64,000 bases of DNA. It comes from Sphingosinicella terrae (GTDB taxonomy: Bacteria > Pseudomonadota > Alphaproteobacteria > Sphingomonadales > Sphingomonadaceae). Position 1 is the stretch's first letter. Each line of letters begins with the position of its first letter. Location of the stretch: assembly GCF_003347635.1 (NCBI RefSeq), contig NZ_QDFY01000003.1, positions 186,001-250,000 of the forward strand, given 5' to 3'. The notes below the pieces were generated by a model. The model did not search any database, was not told the DNA's origin, and saw nothing but the letters and a program-made list of their open reading frames with translations. Below are positions 17,388 through 25,631 of this stretch, piece after piece. The position numbers and the translations under genes were made by a program.

Positions 17388-17788
17388 AGCTCCTGGGGAT
17401 CGCTCGCCAGGCGGGGATGGCAGAGGCGCTGGGAGTGCCCGCGGACGAGATCCAGCCTGCACCAAGGTCCGTCGAGCGGCCGCAATGGCTCATCGACGCG
17501 TGTTCCCGCGGCTTCCGAGGTGTGGCGAGGACTGTTTGAAAGAACCGGCGCCTGCAGAGGCCAGGCTGCACGGCTGTGCCGGATAGAGACGGCCGGCTCG
17601 CGGTCCGTGCGCTCTGGCTTCTGATCGTAGGCCAGGAGTAGCGGCCAGTAACGCCAACCAAGAGCCGGCGGTCTTTGCGCAACATATCTCGCCGCCGCAA
17701 CGAGTCGCTTTTCTACGCGTATTGTTGATTGCGGTCGCCTATTTGCTGCCGCCCGTCTACTTCTCCCGACCAGCATGGGGGCGAAGCC
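17388..17788. other. 401-bp gap after tRNA-Gln
   Basis: Nothing convincing is seen here. I looked for a second copy of the tRNA 3' end (attachment site), an integrase fragment and an FNR-type palindrome, and found none. It presumably carries the promoter of the histidine kinase gene. Confidence 0.4.
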
Positions 17789-19852
17789 TTGAGCCGACGG
17801 CAGCCGACCTTCACACGATGGGCCAACGTCCTGATCGTGACGGCTGCGCTGGGTATTTCGATGCTGGTCTGGACGACGGCGGCCAGGCAGATCGCCTTCG
17901 AGCGCGAGCAGGCGGTGCGATTGGCGATCGCGCACAATGACGATCGCGCGCTCATGCTCCAGCAATATGTCTCGCGAACACTGGACACGGCGAACATGGC
18001 CGCGCTTCACGTCGCTGCGCTGACCGCCTCGGGATCGCTGCGCCTGGGACGGGCCGACCGGCCGCAGCGGATCGAAGATCGTATCGCGCTCAATCCCGCC
18101 TTTCTCGGGTTGAGCGTCGTTGACTCATCCGGCGATGTGGTCGCGACCACGCTGGCGGGGCGGGAGCTGTCCTCCAACGTCCGCGCGCATCCTGCTTTCG
18201 CGAGCCACGTGGCGAGGGACACGGACGGGCTGTTCGTCAGCAGGCCGGCTTATTCGCGGCTGCTGGGCGATTGGACGATCTGGCTCTCGCGGCGCCTGAA
18301 CCATGCCGATGGCAGCTTCGCCGGCGTGATCGCGATCAACATGTCGCCGGCACAGCTGACGGCAATCTTCGGCGAGACGGCGGTGAAGCCGTCCGAGGTC
18401 GCCTGGGTGGTCGGGCTGGACGGGATCATGAGGTCCCGGCGGACCGGAGATCGGGTCAGTGCCGGGGAAGACGTCAGTCGAGGAACGATCTTCCGTCTCC
18501 AAAGGTCGGAGCAGCAGGGTCGCCATATCGGCCCCGGGACGCTCGATGGGCAGAACAGGCTCATCAGCCACCGGCGGGTGCCCGGCTATCCGCTGTTCGT
18601 CAGCCACAGCATCCTCGAGGACGAGGTGCTCCGCGACGCGCGGCAACGGGCGCGCTACTTCATCGCCGGAGCATTGCTCGTGACCTTGGCGGCGATCGTC
18701 GTCGCCCTCCTGATGCGCCATGCCCTCAAGATGCGGGAGCGGCGCGCCATGGCCCTTGCCGTCGCGAAGGCTCGGCTGGAGGAGGCGCAGCGCGTCGGCG
18801 GGATGGGAGACTGGTCCTATACATTCGAGGACAGGAAGGTGATCTGGTCGCCGCAATTGTACGAGATGTACGAGCGGGACCCGGCGCTCGGCCCGCTGAC
18901 GGAGGGGTTCGCGGACCTGCTGGCGGACGAAGGCGCCGAGGCCATGGATGCCTCGGTCCGCCTCGTCGGAGCGGGCGACCCGACGGCCTGGGAGATGGAG
19001 GTCCGGCTCCCCAGCGGGCGCACCGTCTGGCATCTGGTCTCGGCGGTCCCGACCCGCGACGCGGGCGGAGCGGTGGTCGGCTTCCACGGCACGACCCAGG
19101 ACGTCACCGCGCGCAGGAAGCTCGAGGCCCTGCAGGATCAGGTCGCCCATCTCGCCCGGATCGGCGAGATGAACGCGTTGACCGCGACGCTCGCGCACGA
19201 GCTGAACCAGCCGCTGGCCGCCGCGCGCAATTATCTCAGCGGGGCGCAGCGGACGGCGGCCAAGCTGGGTCCGGACGCGCAGGCCATCGTTGAGGCGATG
19301 CAGGAGGCGCGGCGGCAGGTCGCGCGCGTCGGCGAAATCATCCAGAGGATGCGCAACCTCGTGACCAAGAACAACAGCAGCCGGACCGTGGTCAGCATCG
19401 ACGCGATCCTGGACGAGGCGCTGGCGATCGTCTCGCTCACGAGGACGTGCACTTCCCCGATCGAGGTGGTGAAGGCCGACCAGGAACTGCTGGTCGAGGC
19501 CGACGCCGTTCAGCTGCAGCAGGTAATCCTGAACCTGGTCCGCAATGCCTGCGAGGCGCAGAAAGGCCGCGACGCGCCGCCCCCGCGGATCGAGGTCTCC
19601 GTCGAAGGGGACCGGATGGTGGTGTGCGTTGTCGACCATGGCCCAGGCTTTCCCGACAGCCTTCGCGGCAGGCTCTTCCAGCCTCTGACGAGCTCCAAGG
19701 AGACCGGGCTCGGCCTCGGTCTCTCCATCTCGCGCACGATCATCGAAGCCCATCGGGGCACCCTTGCGGCCGAGAACCGGCCCACGGGAGGCGCCGTCGT
19801 GTCCTTCGCGCTGCCTCTGCACGACAGCCGCCCGCGTTCCCAGGCCGCCTGA
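17789..19852 (+). CDS. Membrane-bound sensor histidine kinase (double-cache, PAS)
   Basis: Two-component sensor of about 687 residues. TM1 lies near residues 14-31; a periplasmic double-Cache/PDC-type sensor fills the space to a second helix near 290-310 (YFIAGALLVTLAAIVVALL). A PAS domain follows (GDWSYTFEDRKVIWSP), then a HisKA domain with phospho-acceptor H470 in LAHELNQPLAAA and a HATPase domain with N-box VILNLVRNACEAQ, G1 DHGPGF and G2 GLGLGLSISR. The catalytic half resembles FixL/DctB kinases. The start is uncertain: TTG at 17789 is the best site before TM1. No response regulator is adjacent, so it is an orphan here. Confidence 0.88.
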   Translation: MSRRQPTFTRWANVLIVTAALGISMLVWTTAARQIAFEREQAVRLAIAHNDDRALMLQQYVSRTLDTANMAALHVAALTASGSLRLGRADRPQRIEDRIALNPAFLGLSVVDSSGDVVATTLAGRELSSNVRAHPAFASHVARDTDGLFVSRPAYSRLLGDWTIWLSRRLNHADGSFAGVIAINMSPAQLTAIFGETAVKPSEVAWVVGLDGIMRSRRTGDRVSAGEDVSRGTIFRLQRSEQQGRHIGPGTLDGQNRLISHRRVPGYPLFVSHSILEDEVLRDARQRARYFIAGALLVTLAAIVVALLMRHALKMRERRAMALAVAKARLEEAQRVGGMGDWSYTFEDRKVIWSPQLYEMYERDPALGPLTEGFADLLADEGAEAMDASVRLVGAGDPTAWEMEVRLPSGRTVWHLVSAVPTRDAGGAVVGFHGTTQDVTARRKLEALQDQVAHLARIGEMNALTATLAHELNQPLAAARNYLSGAQRTAAKLGPDAQAIVEAMQEARRQVARVGEIIQRMRNLVTKNNSSRTVVSIDAILDEALAIVSLTRTCTSPIEVVKADQELLVEADAVQLQQVILNLVRNACEAQKGRDAPPPRIEVSVEGDRMVVCVVDHGPGFPDSLRGRLFQPLTSSKETGLGLGLSISRTIIEAHRGTLAAENRPTGGAVVSFALPLHDSRPRSQAA

Positions 19853-19898
19853 TCGGTGCAGGTATCCGTTCCGCCGAGATGGCACATGCGGGCGTCGC

Positions 19899-19932
19899 CG
19901 AGGTTCGGCGCGCGACTGATGCGCGCCCCTCG
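19899..19932 (+). terminator. GC-rich stem-loop after the histidine kinase gene
   Basis: GGCGCGC and GCGCGCC pair across a 7-base loop, and CGAGG/CCTCG extend the stem after a 3-nt bulge. It begins 46 nt downstream of the kinase stop codon. No T-run. The 311-bp gap 19853-20163 otherwise holds only the hairpin at 20038. Confidence 0.4.
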
Positions 19933-20037
19933 GCTGCCGGCGCAATCCGCGGCTCCACTGGCGCGCTGGCTTTGCTGAGGCCGCGCGGCTCCATCGGCTC
20001 CCGGTGACGCTGAAAGCCTGCCGGAAAGTCGCCCCCG

Positions 20038-20057
20038 CATCAGGGAGAACCCTGATG
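20038..20057. other. Perfect 8-bp hairpin upstream of the universal stress gene
   Basis: CATCAGGG and CCCTGATG pair perfectly across an AGAA tetraloop, 106 nt before the universal stress protein start. It could be an operator half-pair or an mRNA leader hairpin; no regulator is assignable. Confidence 0.3.
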
Positions 20058-20163
20058 GCGGTCGTCGTCATCGGGACTAGGACGATCCCATCTCCTCGAA
20101 GGGTGGACGCTCGCCCGGCGTGAAAGAGCCGGCGAACGCCGCCCCGATCCGTCCGGAGCAGCC

Positions 20164-20982
20164 ATGGCCGAAGCACCCCTTGTCCTCGTCGCCTCGGATC
20201 TCGGTGCGCGTTCCGATCGGGTGGTGGAGCGCGGGCTCGCCATGGCCGGGGCGACGGGTTGCGGCGTCCTGCTCGTTCATGTGCTCGACGGCGCGGCTGC
20301 GGCCGATCCCGCCAGGCTCGAACGCCTGCAGGCGATGGCGCGCCGCGATCTCGGCGAGCGCGCCGACAAGGTAGAGATCCGCCTCGAGCAAGGCTCGGTC
20401 CCGGCGACGCTGGCGCGGGTCGCGCTCGACGTGGATGCGCCGGTGATCGTCATCGGGACGGCCCGGTTCAACTCGCCCGTCGATTTCGTGCTCGGCACCG
20501 CCGTCGACTATCTGGTGCGGCGCTCGCCGGTCCCGGTTCTGGTCGTGCGCCGCCGCTCGAGCCGCCCTTACGAGCGGCTGCTGGTCCTGACCGACTTCTC
20601 GAACACCGCTCATTCGGCGCTCGAGGCGGCGGGCGATTTCTTCGCCGGCGCCGAGATCGAGCTCCTCCATGTCTACGGCGCCGCCCACCCCCACCGGCTC
20701 GATGCGGAAGCGAGCGCGGCGCAGGTGCGGGCGGAGGCGGAGGACGAGATGGAGCTTCTGCTCGCCGAGGTGGAAGCTTCGCTCCGCGGCCGCATCACCG
20801 CTCGAGTCGAAGAAGGGGATCTCGAGCAGGCCGTGGAGGAACGGTTCCTGCGCGGCGCCTTCGACCTGCTGGTCCTGGGGACTCACGGCCGCGGGCGGGT
20901 CGCCCATGCGACGATCGGCAGCCGTGCCTCGGCGCTGCTTTCGGCTTCCCTTTCCGACGTGATGATGGTCAGGAACCACTAG
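20164..20982 (+). CDS. Tandem-domain universal stress protein (UspA family)
   Basis: Cytosolic stress protein of 272 residues made of two UspA domains. The second carries a complete nucleotide-binding motif of the G-x2-G-x9-G(S/T) type in GTHGRGRVAHATIGS near 239-253. In the first, the matching segment GTARFNSPVDFVLGT lacks the second glycine, so ATP is probably bound only by the C-terminal domain. Tandem Usps of this type are commonly induced by low oxygen or general stress in alphaproteobacteria. It follows the orphan kinase but a 311-bp gap with a terminator-like stem separates them. Confidence 0.88.
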   Translation: MAEAPLVLVASDLGARSDRVVERGLAMAGATGCGVLLVHVLDGAAAADPARLERLQAMARRDLGERADKVEIRLEQGSVPATLARVALDVDAPVIVIGTARFNSPVDFVLGTAVDYLVRRSPVPVLVVRRRSSRPYERLLVLTDFSNTAHSALEAAGDFFAGAEIELLHVYGAAHPHRLDAEASAAQVRAEAEDEMELLLAEVEASLRGRITARVEEGDLEQAVEERFLRGAFDLLVLGTHGRGRVAHATIGSRASALLSASLSDVMMVRNH

Positions 20983-21066
20983 GGGACAGCGGCGGCCGCG
21001 CTGGGCCGAGCCATCGCCCGTTCAGCTCCATCCTCCGAAAATGGCGGCCGGCGGGGAGGGGGCTCG

Positions 21067-22050
21067 ATGCGGTTGTGGAAGTGGCTGTCGGCATCCGGCG
21101 CCGGGCTGGCGCTCCTCGCGGGCTCAGTGCCGTGCTCGGCACAGGATTTCGATGCCTCGCCCAATTACGGCACCGTCACCCTGCGCGGCGGCTCCGCGCC
21201 GGATCCGCACCGCGTCGCGCTTCAGGCGGGTGGCGACATCGACGCCGCCGCGCGCATCGATCAGCGCTGCGTCGGCTTCATCTCCAATGCGCCGGACCTG
21301 CGCGTCCATTATGTCGCGGGCGGGGCGCCGCTCGTCCTGTCCGTCACCTCTCCCGCGGACACGACGCTCGTCGTCAACGCCCCCGACGGACGCTGGCACT
21401 GCAACGATGACGGGGCCGGGGCGGGGCTGAACCCGGTGCTGCGCATCGAACGGCCGGCGAGCGGGCGCTACGAGATATGGGTCGGCCGCTACGGAACGCG
21501 CGCGCTCCATGAGGCGCAGCTCGAGATCGGCTCCGGCCGCATCGATGGCGGCGGCTGGATCCTCTCGGAACATCGCTGGCAGAACGCGACCGACGCGCCT
21601 TCGCGCCACTTCCTGCGCAACGGGACGGCGCCGGGAAGTCTCCATTATCTGCTGAACGGCACCGCCGCCGGATCCTTCCATTTCTTCTTCAACGGCGGGG
21701 ATCCGGGCTCGCATCTCTATTTCCGCAACGGCACCGGCATAGGCTCCTTGCATTATTGGCGGCACGGCACCGGGCCTGGCAGCCAATATTACTGGACGCA
21801 TGGCACCGGCTGCCTGTCCGAATATCTCTGGCGATACGGCACGTCGGGAAACGCTGCCAACGGCTGCAGCGCCGGATCCCCCGTGATCGAGACCCTGCTC
21901 GTCCTCTGCCTGACCGGACGCCTCGACATCGCGCCGTGCGGCGAGATCGACGCCGTCCTCCAGGAAGAGGAGCTTCGTCATACGCCGCCCTCGCCCGACC
22001 GCGACTACTGGCGGCGTCTCCAGGAAATCAGGCGTTCGGCCGCGGGCTGA
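21067..22050 (+). CDS. Secreted protein with eight 12-residue NGT-type repeats
   Basis: Exported protein of 327 residues, not assignable to a named family as a whole. A signal peptide (hydrophobic residues 8-20, cleavage probably after CSAQ near 26) precedes a beta-rich domain (about 35-155) that resembles secreted PPC-like domains, with VTLRGGSAPDPHRV and RYEIWVGRYG strands. Residues 167-262 are eight uninterrupted 12-mers of the pattern S-x-[HLY]-[FYL]-x-x-[NHY]-G-T-x-x-G, rich in Tyr, Phe, Trp and His. A Cys-containing C-terminal helical tail follows. The regularity suggests a repetitive beta structure or carbohydrate-binding surface. Its 3' end overlaps the convergent yczE-like gene by 23 nt. 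Confidence 0.7.
   Translation: MRLWKWLSASGAGLALLAGSVPCSAQDFDASPNYGTVTLRGGSAPDPHRVALQAGGDIDAAARIDQRCVGFISNAPDLRVHYVAGGAPLVLSVTSPADTTLVVNAPDGRWHCNDDGAGAGLNPVLRIERPASGRYEIWVGRYGTRALHEAQLEIGSGRIDGGGWILSEHRWQNATDAPSRHFLRNGTAPGSLHYLLNGTAAGSFHFFFNGGDPGSHLYFRNGTGIGSLHYWRHGTGPGSQYYWTHGTGCLSEYLWRYGTSGNAANGCSAGSPVIETLLVLCLTGRLDIAPCGEIDAVLQEEELRHTPPSPDRDYWRRLQEIRRSAAG
21565..21852 (+). repeat. Coding tandem repeat, 8 x 36 bp
   Basis: Eight consecutive 36-bp units encode SEHRWQNATDAP, SRHFLRNGTAPG, SLHYLLNGTAAG, SFHFFFNGGDPG, SHLYFRNGTGIG, SLHYWRHGTGPG, SQYYWTHGTGCL and SEYLWRYGTSGN. The DNA copies have diverged, so the repeat is kept at the protein level rather than by recent slippage. Confidence 0.85.
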
Positions 22051-22684
22051 GCGTCGACGAAGGCGCATCGGGTCGATTGCCGCCGCGGCCGGTCCACCCG
22101 CCATCACCGCCGCGGATCGTGAACAACGGCAGCATGACGTGGACGATCGGCCCGATCGTCACGGCGTAGAGGATGGTGCCGACGCCGACGGTACCGCCGA
22201 GACCCCAGCCGACGGCGAGGGCGGTGAGCTCGATCGCCGTGCGGACCCGCCGGATCGACCAGCCGGTGCGGGCGACGATGCCGGTCATCAGCCCGTCGCG
22301 AGGGCCTGGCCCGAGCCCGGCTCCGATATAGGCGCCGCCGGCGATGCCGTTGAGGAAGATTCCGGCGGCGAGCATCGCCGCCCGGACCGGCATGGTGTGC
22401 AAATCGGGGATCAGCCACAGGCCGAGATCGGCGGCGAGCCCGATGACGACGATGTTGCTGATCGTCCCGATCCCCGGCTTCTGCCGGAGCGGTATCCACA
22501 GCAAGAGCACGACCGCACCGGTGACGATGACGACGGTACCGAAACTCAGCGGCGTCCGGTCGCCCACGCCCTGATGGAACACGTCCCAGGGATCGAGGCC
22601 GAGGCCGGCGCGGATCATCATGGCCATCGAGAGGCCGTAGAGGAGGAGGCCGACGAAGAGCTGGGCGAGGCGGCGTGTCATCAT
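22028..22684 (-). CDS. YczE/YitT-type membrane protein
   Basis: Integral inner-membrane protein of 218 residues with five to six helices, matching the YczE family by the motifs MAMMIRAGLGLDPWDVFHQG near 20-39 and AGGAYIGAGLGPGPRDGLMTG near 115-135. Function is unknown. Members are repeatedly found beside a MocR-type regulator, as here, and are thought to be its transport target. A Gly/Arg/Pro-rich cytosolic tail ends the protein. Two adjacent ATGs make the start uncertain by one codon. It is divergent from the regulator gene across 60 bp. Confidence 0.82.
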   Translation of the reverse strand: MMTRRLAQLFVGLLLYGLSMAMMIRAGLGLDPWDVFHQGVGDRTPLSFGTVVIVTGAVVLLLWIPLRQKPGIGTISNIVVIGLAADLGLWLIPDLHTMPVRAAMLAAGIFLNGIAGGAYIGAGLGPGPRDGLMTGIVARTGWSIRRVRTAIELTALAVGWGLGGTVGVGTILYAVTIGPIVHVMLPLFTIRGGDGGWTGRGGNRPDAPSSTLSPRPNA

Positions 22685-22702
22685 GCCGGCCTGCTAGGCA
22701 GA

Positions 22703-22743
22703 AGTGGACTTGCTCAAAAGGGCCACTTGAGGAATAGTGGACT
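22703..22743. promoter_or_regulatory. Putative MocR operator in the yczE/mocR divergent gap
   Basis: AGTGGACT occurs twice in direct orientation (22703-22710 and 22736-22743), with an inverted CCACTT at 22723-22728 between them. Spaced direct repeats of this kind are typical operators of MocR/GntR-aminotransferase regulators. The second copy ends one base before the regulator start codon, so binding would probably repress it. Confidence 0.55.
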
Positions 22744-22744
22744 G

Positions 22745-24205
22745 ATGACCGGGAGGCGGATCGGTGCCGCGTCGCTCGCGCGGCTGCTCGGCGAGTGGCG
22801 ACTGGCCGGCAGCGGCGGCGCCGCCTACCGGCAGTTGGCCGAGGCGCTCCGGCTCCTGATCCTCGACGGGCGGCTGGGCCTCGGCATCAGGATTCCCGGC
22901 GAAAGGCAACTCGCCGCCGAACTTTCCCTCAGCCGCACCACCGTCGGCGCGGCTTATGATTCGCTTCGCGAGCATGGATTCCTCCAGAGCCGTCACGGCT
23001 CAGGCAGCAGCGCCACCCTTCCACGCGGGCCGGCGGCGCGGGCCGAGCTTTCGACCGGCGGCGAGCCGGGCGACGGCGTGCTGGACTTCTCGATCGGGGC
23101 TGTTCCCGCCGGCGACGCCGTGCAGCATGCCTTTGCCGAGGCGGTCCTGGCCTTGCCCGCCTACCTGCCGGGGACCGGATACGAGCCCATCGGCCTTCCA
23201 GTCCTGCGCTCGGCCGTCGCCAATCTCTACGCCTCTCGCGGCCTGCCGACCGATCCGGACCAGATCCTGGTCACCCACGGCGCCCACAATGCCTTCGCCT
23301 TGCTGCTGCGCCATCTCGCGGGTCCCGGCGATCGGGTGGCCATCGATCATCCCACCTACGCGCTCGCCATCGATGCCATTCGTCAGGCCTCGTGCCGTCC
23401 GGTGCCGGTGGCGCTGCCGGGGGAGGGCTGGGACGTGGAGGCGCTGCGCACGACCCTGCGCCAGACGGCGCCGCGCCTCGCTTATATCCAGCCCGACTTC
23501 CACAACCCGACCGGCCGCTGCATGGACATAGCGACGCGGCGGGCGGTCGCCGAAGCCGCCGCCCTCACACGCACCTACCTTGTCTCCGACGAGACGATGG
23601 CGGAGCTGTGGCTGGACGCGCCGCCGCCGCCGCCGCTGGCGGCGTTCGACGAAGCGGCCCAGGTGATCAGCCTGGGTTCCACCGGCAAGACCTTCTGGGG
23701 CGGCCTGAGGGTCGGCTGGATCAGGGCCGACGCTCCGCTCGTCGCCGCGCTCGCCCGGACGCGCGCGTCGCTCGATCTCGGCACGCCGGTGCTGGAGCAG
23801 CTGGCGGTCACCGCCCTGCTGGCCGGATCGGAAAAGCCGCTGGAGCGGCGGCGCGCGCAGCTTCGCGCGCAGCGGGATCTCGTCCTCGACCTCGCCGCGC
23901 GGTGGATGCCGGAATGGCGGTTGACCCGGCCCGCGGGCGGCCTCTCCGTCTGGGCCGAGCTGCCCTTTCCCTGCGCGACCGTCCTGGCCGCGGCGGCGGA
24001 GGCGCAGGGCGTGCGCATCGGCGCCGGCCCGCGCTTCGGCGTCGACGGCGCCTACGAGCGTTTCGTGCGGCTGCCCTTCAGCCTCGAGCCCGAGCGGCTG
24101 GAGACGGCGATGGAGCGGCTCGGAGCCGCCTGGGCCAGGATCGCAACGTCGGTCGCCAGGCGGGCCTCAGCGGCTCCGGCGGAGCGTGCGGAACCGATGA
24201 TCTAG
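22745..24205 (+). CDS. MocR-family transcriptional regulator (GntR HTH plus aminotransferase domain)
   Basis: PLP-dependent regulator of 486 residues. A GntR winged-helix domain occupies about residues 20-90 (RIPGERQLAAELSLSRTTV) and is fused to a fold-type I aminotransferase-like domain. The PLP lysine is K315 in SLGSTGKTFWGGLRVGW, with YIQPDFHNPTG upstream as in MocR proteins. I chose the ATG at 22745 because it begins directly after the operator-like repeat and gives the usual length. Partnered with a yczE-like transporter gene, it probably senses a PLP-related or amino compound; the ligand is not known. Confidence 0.88.
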   Translation: MTGRRIGAASLARLLGEWRLAGSGGAAYRQLAEALRLLILDGRLGLGIRIPGERQLAAELSLSRTTVGAAYDSLREHGFLQSRHGSGSSATLPRGPAARAELSTGGEPGDGVLDFSIGAVPAGDAVQHAFAEAVLALPAYLPGTGYEPIGLPVLRSAVANLYASRGLPTDPDQILVTHGAHNAFALLLRHLAGPGDRVAIDHPTYALAIDAIRQASCRPVPVALPGEGWDVEALRTTLRQTAPRLAYIQPDFHNPTGRCMDIATRRAVAEAAALTRTYLVSDETMAELWLDAPPPPPLAAFDEAAQVISLGSTGKTFWGGLRVGWIRADAPLVAALARTRASLDLGTPVLEQLAVTALLAGSEKPLERRRAQLRAQRDLVLDLAARWMPEWRLTRPAGGLSVWAELPFPCATVLAAAAEAQGVRIGAGPRFGVDGAYERFVRLPFSLEPERLETAMERLGAAWARIATSVARRASAAPAERAEPMI

Positions 24206-24353
24206 AGGCTGTCCCGGCCCGGGTGGAGGCGCCGTGACAGAGCCGATTTCATTCAGGTCCTGGAATGAGGAGGGAGCGTTGCTGACGCATCATGTCGTGC
24301 GTGCCCTGCGGGCGGCCGGGGGAGATCGCTGACGTCCCTGGCTCGCCCGGAAT

Positions 24354-24659
24354 CTAAGGCAGGAGTGGGCGCATGAACGTGCGGTCGTATCGAAGGACGC
24401 AACGGCTCTCGTCCCGGATGCGATCGGCCTCGATGAAGGCGGCGTCCACGCCGAACTTGCTCCTATATTCCTCATACGCGGCGAGCGAGGGGAAACTGAA
24501 CAGGGCCAGCGCCCGGTCGCTCGATCCCTCCGAGGGGAGGAAGTAGCCGTGATGGACCCCTCCTTCTTGCTGAACCAGTTCCATCCAGCGTTTCGCGAAC
24601 CGCTCGAAAGCCTTTATCTCGAGGGGGTCGATCTCGTAATCGACGACGCAGGTAATCAT
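24354..24659 (-). CDS. NIPSNAP family protein
   Basis: Small dimeric alpha/beta-barrel (ferredoxin-like) protein of 101 residues with the NIPSNAP pattern: VVDYEIDPLEIKAFERFAKRW near 5-25, GGVHHGYFLPSEGSSDRALALFSFPSLAAYEEY near 33-65 and a C-terminal RSFMRP-like ending. Function of bacterial members is unknown. AAAGGAGA lies before the ATG and overlaps the stop of a 31-codon open frame just upstream. It is divergent from the alpha/beta-hydrolase gene. Confidence 0.82.
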   Translation of the reverse strand: MITCVVDYEIDPLEIKAFERFAKRWMELVQQEGGVHHGYFLPSEGSSDRALALFSFPSLAAYEEYRSKFGVDAAFIEADRIRDESRCVLRYDRTFMRPLLP

Positions 24660-24663
24660 GCAA

Positions 24664-24759
24664 TCATCTCCTTTCGCCAGGGGTGTCCCTGGTGCGAAGC
24701 GCGTGCGCGAGCTCGTTCAGGCTGTCGCGGATCGCCGTTTCGTCATGCGCGATCGGCAT
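24664..24759 (-). pseudogene. 31-codon frame, possible truncated SnoaL-like gene
   Basis: A strong GGAGGAA ribosome-binding site lies 8 nt before this ATG, and the peptide HDETAIRDSLNELAHALRTR looks like the first helix of SnoaL/DUF4440-type proteins, which are normally about 130 residues. It stops after 31 codons, 4 nt before the NIPSNAP start, and its end carries the NIPSNAP Shine-Dalgarno. Either a deletion removed most of the gene or it serves as a translated leader. The family guess rests on one helix. Confidence 0.35.
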
Positions 24760-24880
24760 AAGATACTTCCTCCAGTCTGTGCGGGATGGACTCTGACGAG
24801 AAGCGCAACGTTCCGAACGCGAAGCCGCCCCTTCGTCGAACCTGCTTTACGCGAAAGCCCGGTGCAACTAGCCGGGCAGG

Positions 24881-25477
24881 ATGACGAAGAAGCTCTTCCT
24901 ACCCGGGGCGAGCGGGAGCGCGCGGTTCTGGAAGCCCGTTGCCGAGCGCCTGCCGACCGATTGGGATTGTCATTGCTTCTCCTGGCCGGGTCTTGGCGTG
25001 GAGCCGCATCGCGCGGATGTCACGGGAATCGACGATCTCGTCGACCTTGTGCTTGCACGCATCGAATCTCCGGTCGACCTCGTCGCGCAGTCGATGGGCG
25101 GCCTGGTGGCGCTCAAGGTCGCCATCGAAGCGCCGGGCAGCGTCCGGCGTCTCGTGCTGGCCGGCACGTCTGGCGGAATTGCTGTCGACTCCCTCGGCGG
25201 CCTCGACTGGCGAGCCGAGTATCGCGAGGAATATCCCGGAGCCATGTCGTGGATCACGCAGGTCCGGGAGGACCTCTCGTTGCAATTGTCGACCATTACC
25301 GCTCCCACCTTGCTGCTCTGGGGAGACAGGGATTCCATCAGTCCCCCACGCGTCGGCGAAAGGCTGGCCGAATCGCTTCCGAATGCCGTCTTGCGGATCA
25401 TCCGCGGCGGCCGGCATGATTTCCCTATGACGCATCCGGACGAGGTTGCTCGACGGATCCATGAACATCTGAGCTAG
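24881..25477 (+). CDS. Alpha/beta-fold hydrolase
   Basis: Cytosolic alpha/beta hydrolase of 198 residues, on the short side because the lid is reduced. The catalytic triad is visible: nucleophile S71 in LVAQSMGG, acid D151 (or D149) in LWGDRDSISPP and H179 in GGRHDFP. The oxyanion region is LFLPGASGSARFW near 5-17. The substrate is unknown; esterase or C-C hydrolase activity fits equally. It is preceded by GGGCAGG and is divergent from the NIPSNAP gene across about 120 bp. Confidence 0.85.
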   Translation: MTKKLFLPGASGSARFWKPVAERLPTDWDCHCFSWPGLGVEPHRADVTGIDDLVDLVLARIESPVDLVAQSMGGLVALKVAIEAPGSVRRLVLAGTSGGIAVDSLGGLDWRAEYREEYPGAMSWITQVREDLSLQLSTITAPTLLLWGDRDSISPPRVGERLAESLPNAVLRIIRGGRHDFPMTHPDEVARRIHEHLS

Positions 25478-25631
25478 ACCCGGCTTCGACCGCGCTGTCG
25501 GGTGGTTTCGTTGCCGACACCGGCCAGGCCGGGGCCCCAACTGCTCGTCCTCGCCGGGCAGAGCCGACGCAGGCCACCTGGGATCCCACTCGCTCCTCGG
25601 ATCCCGGCAGCTCGTTTGACCAGGCAAGGCT

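Noticed and set aside
17313-17788. tRNA-Gln 3' end as attachment site of an integrated island
   Set aside because: No duplicate of the tRNA end and no integrase seen downstream within the window.
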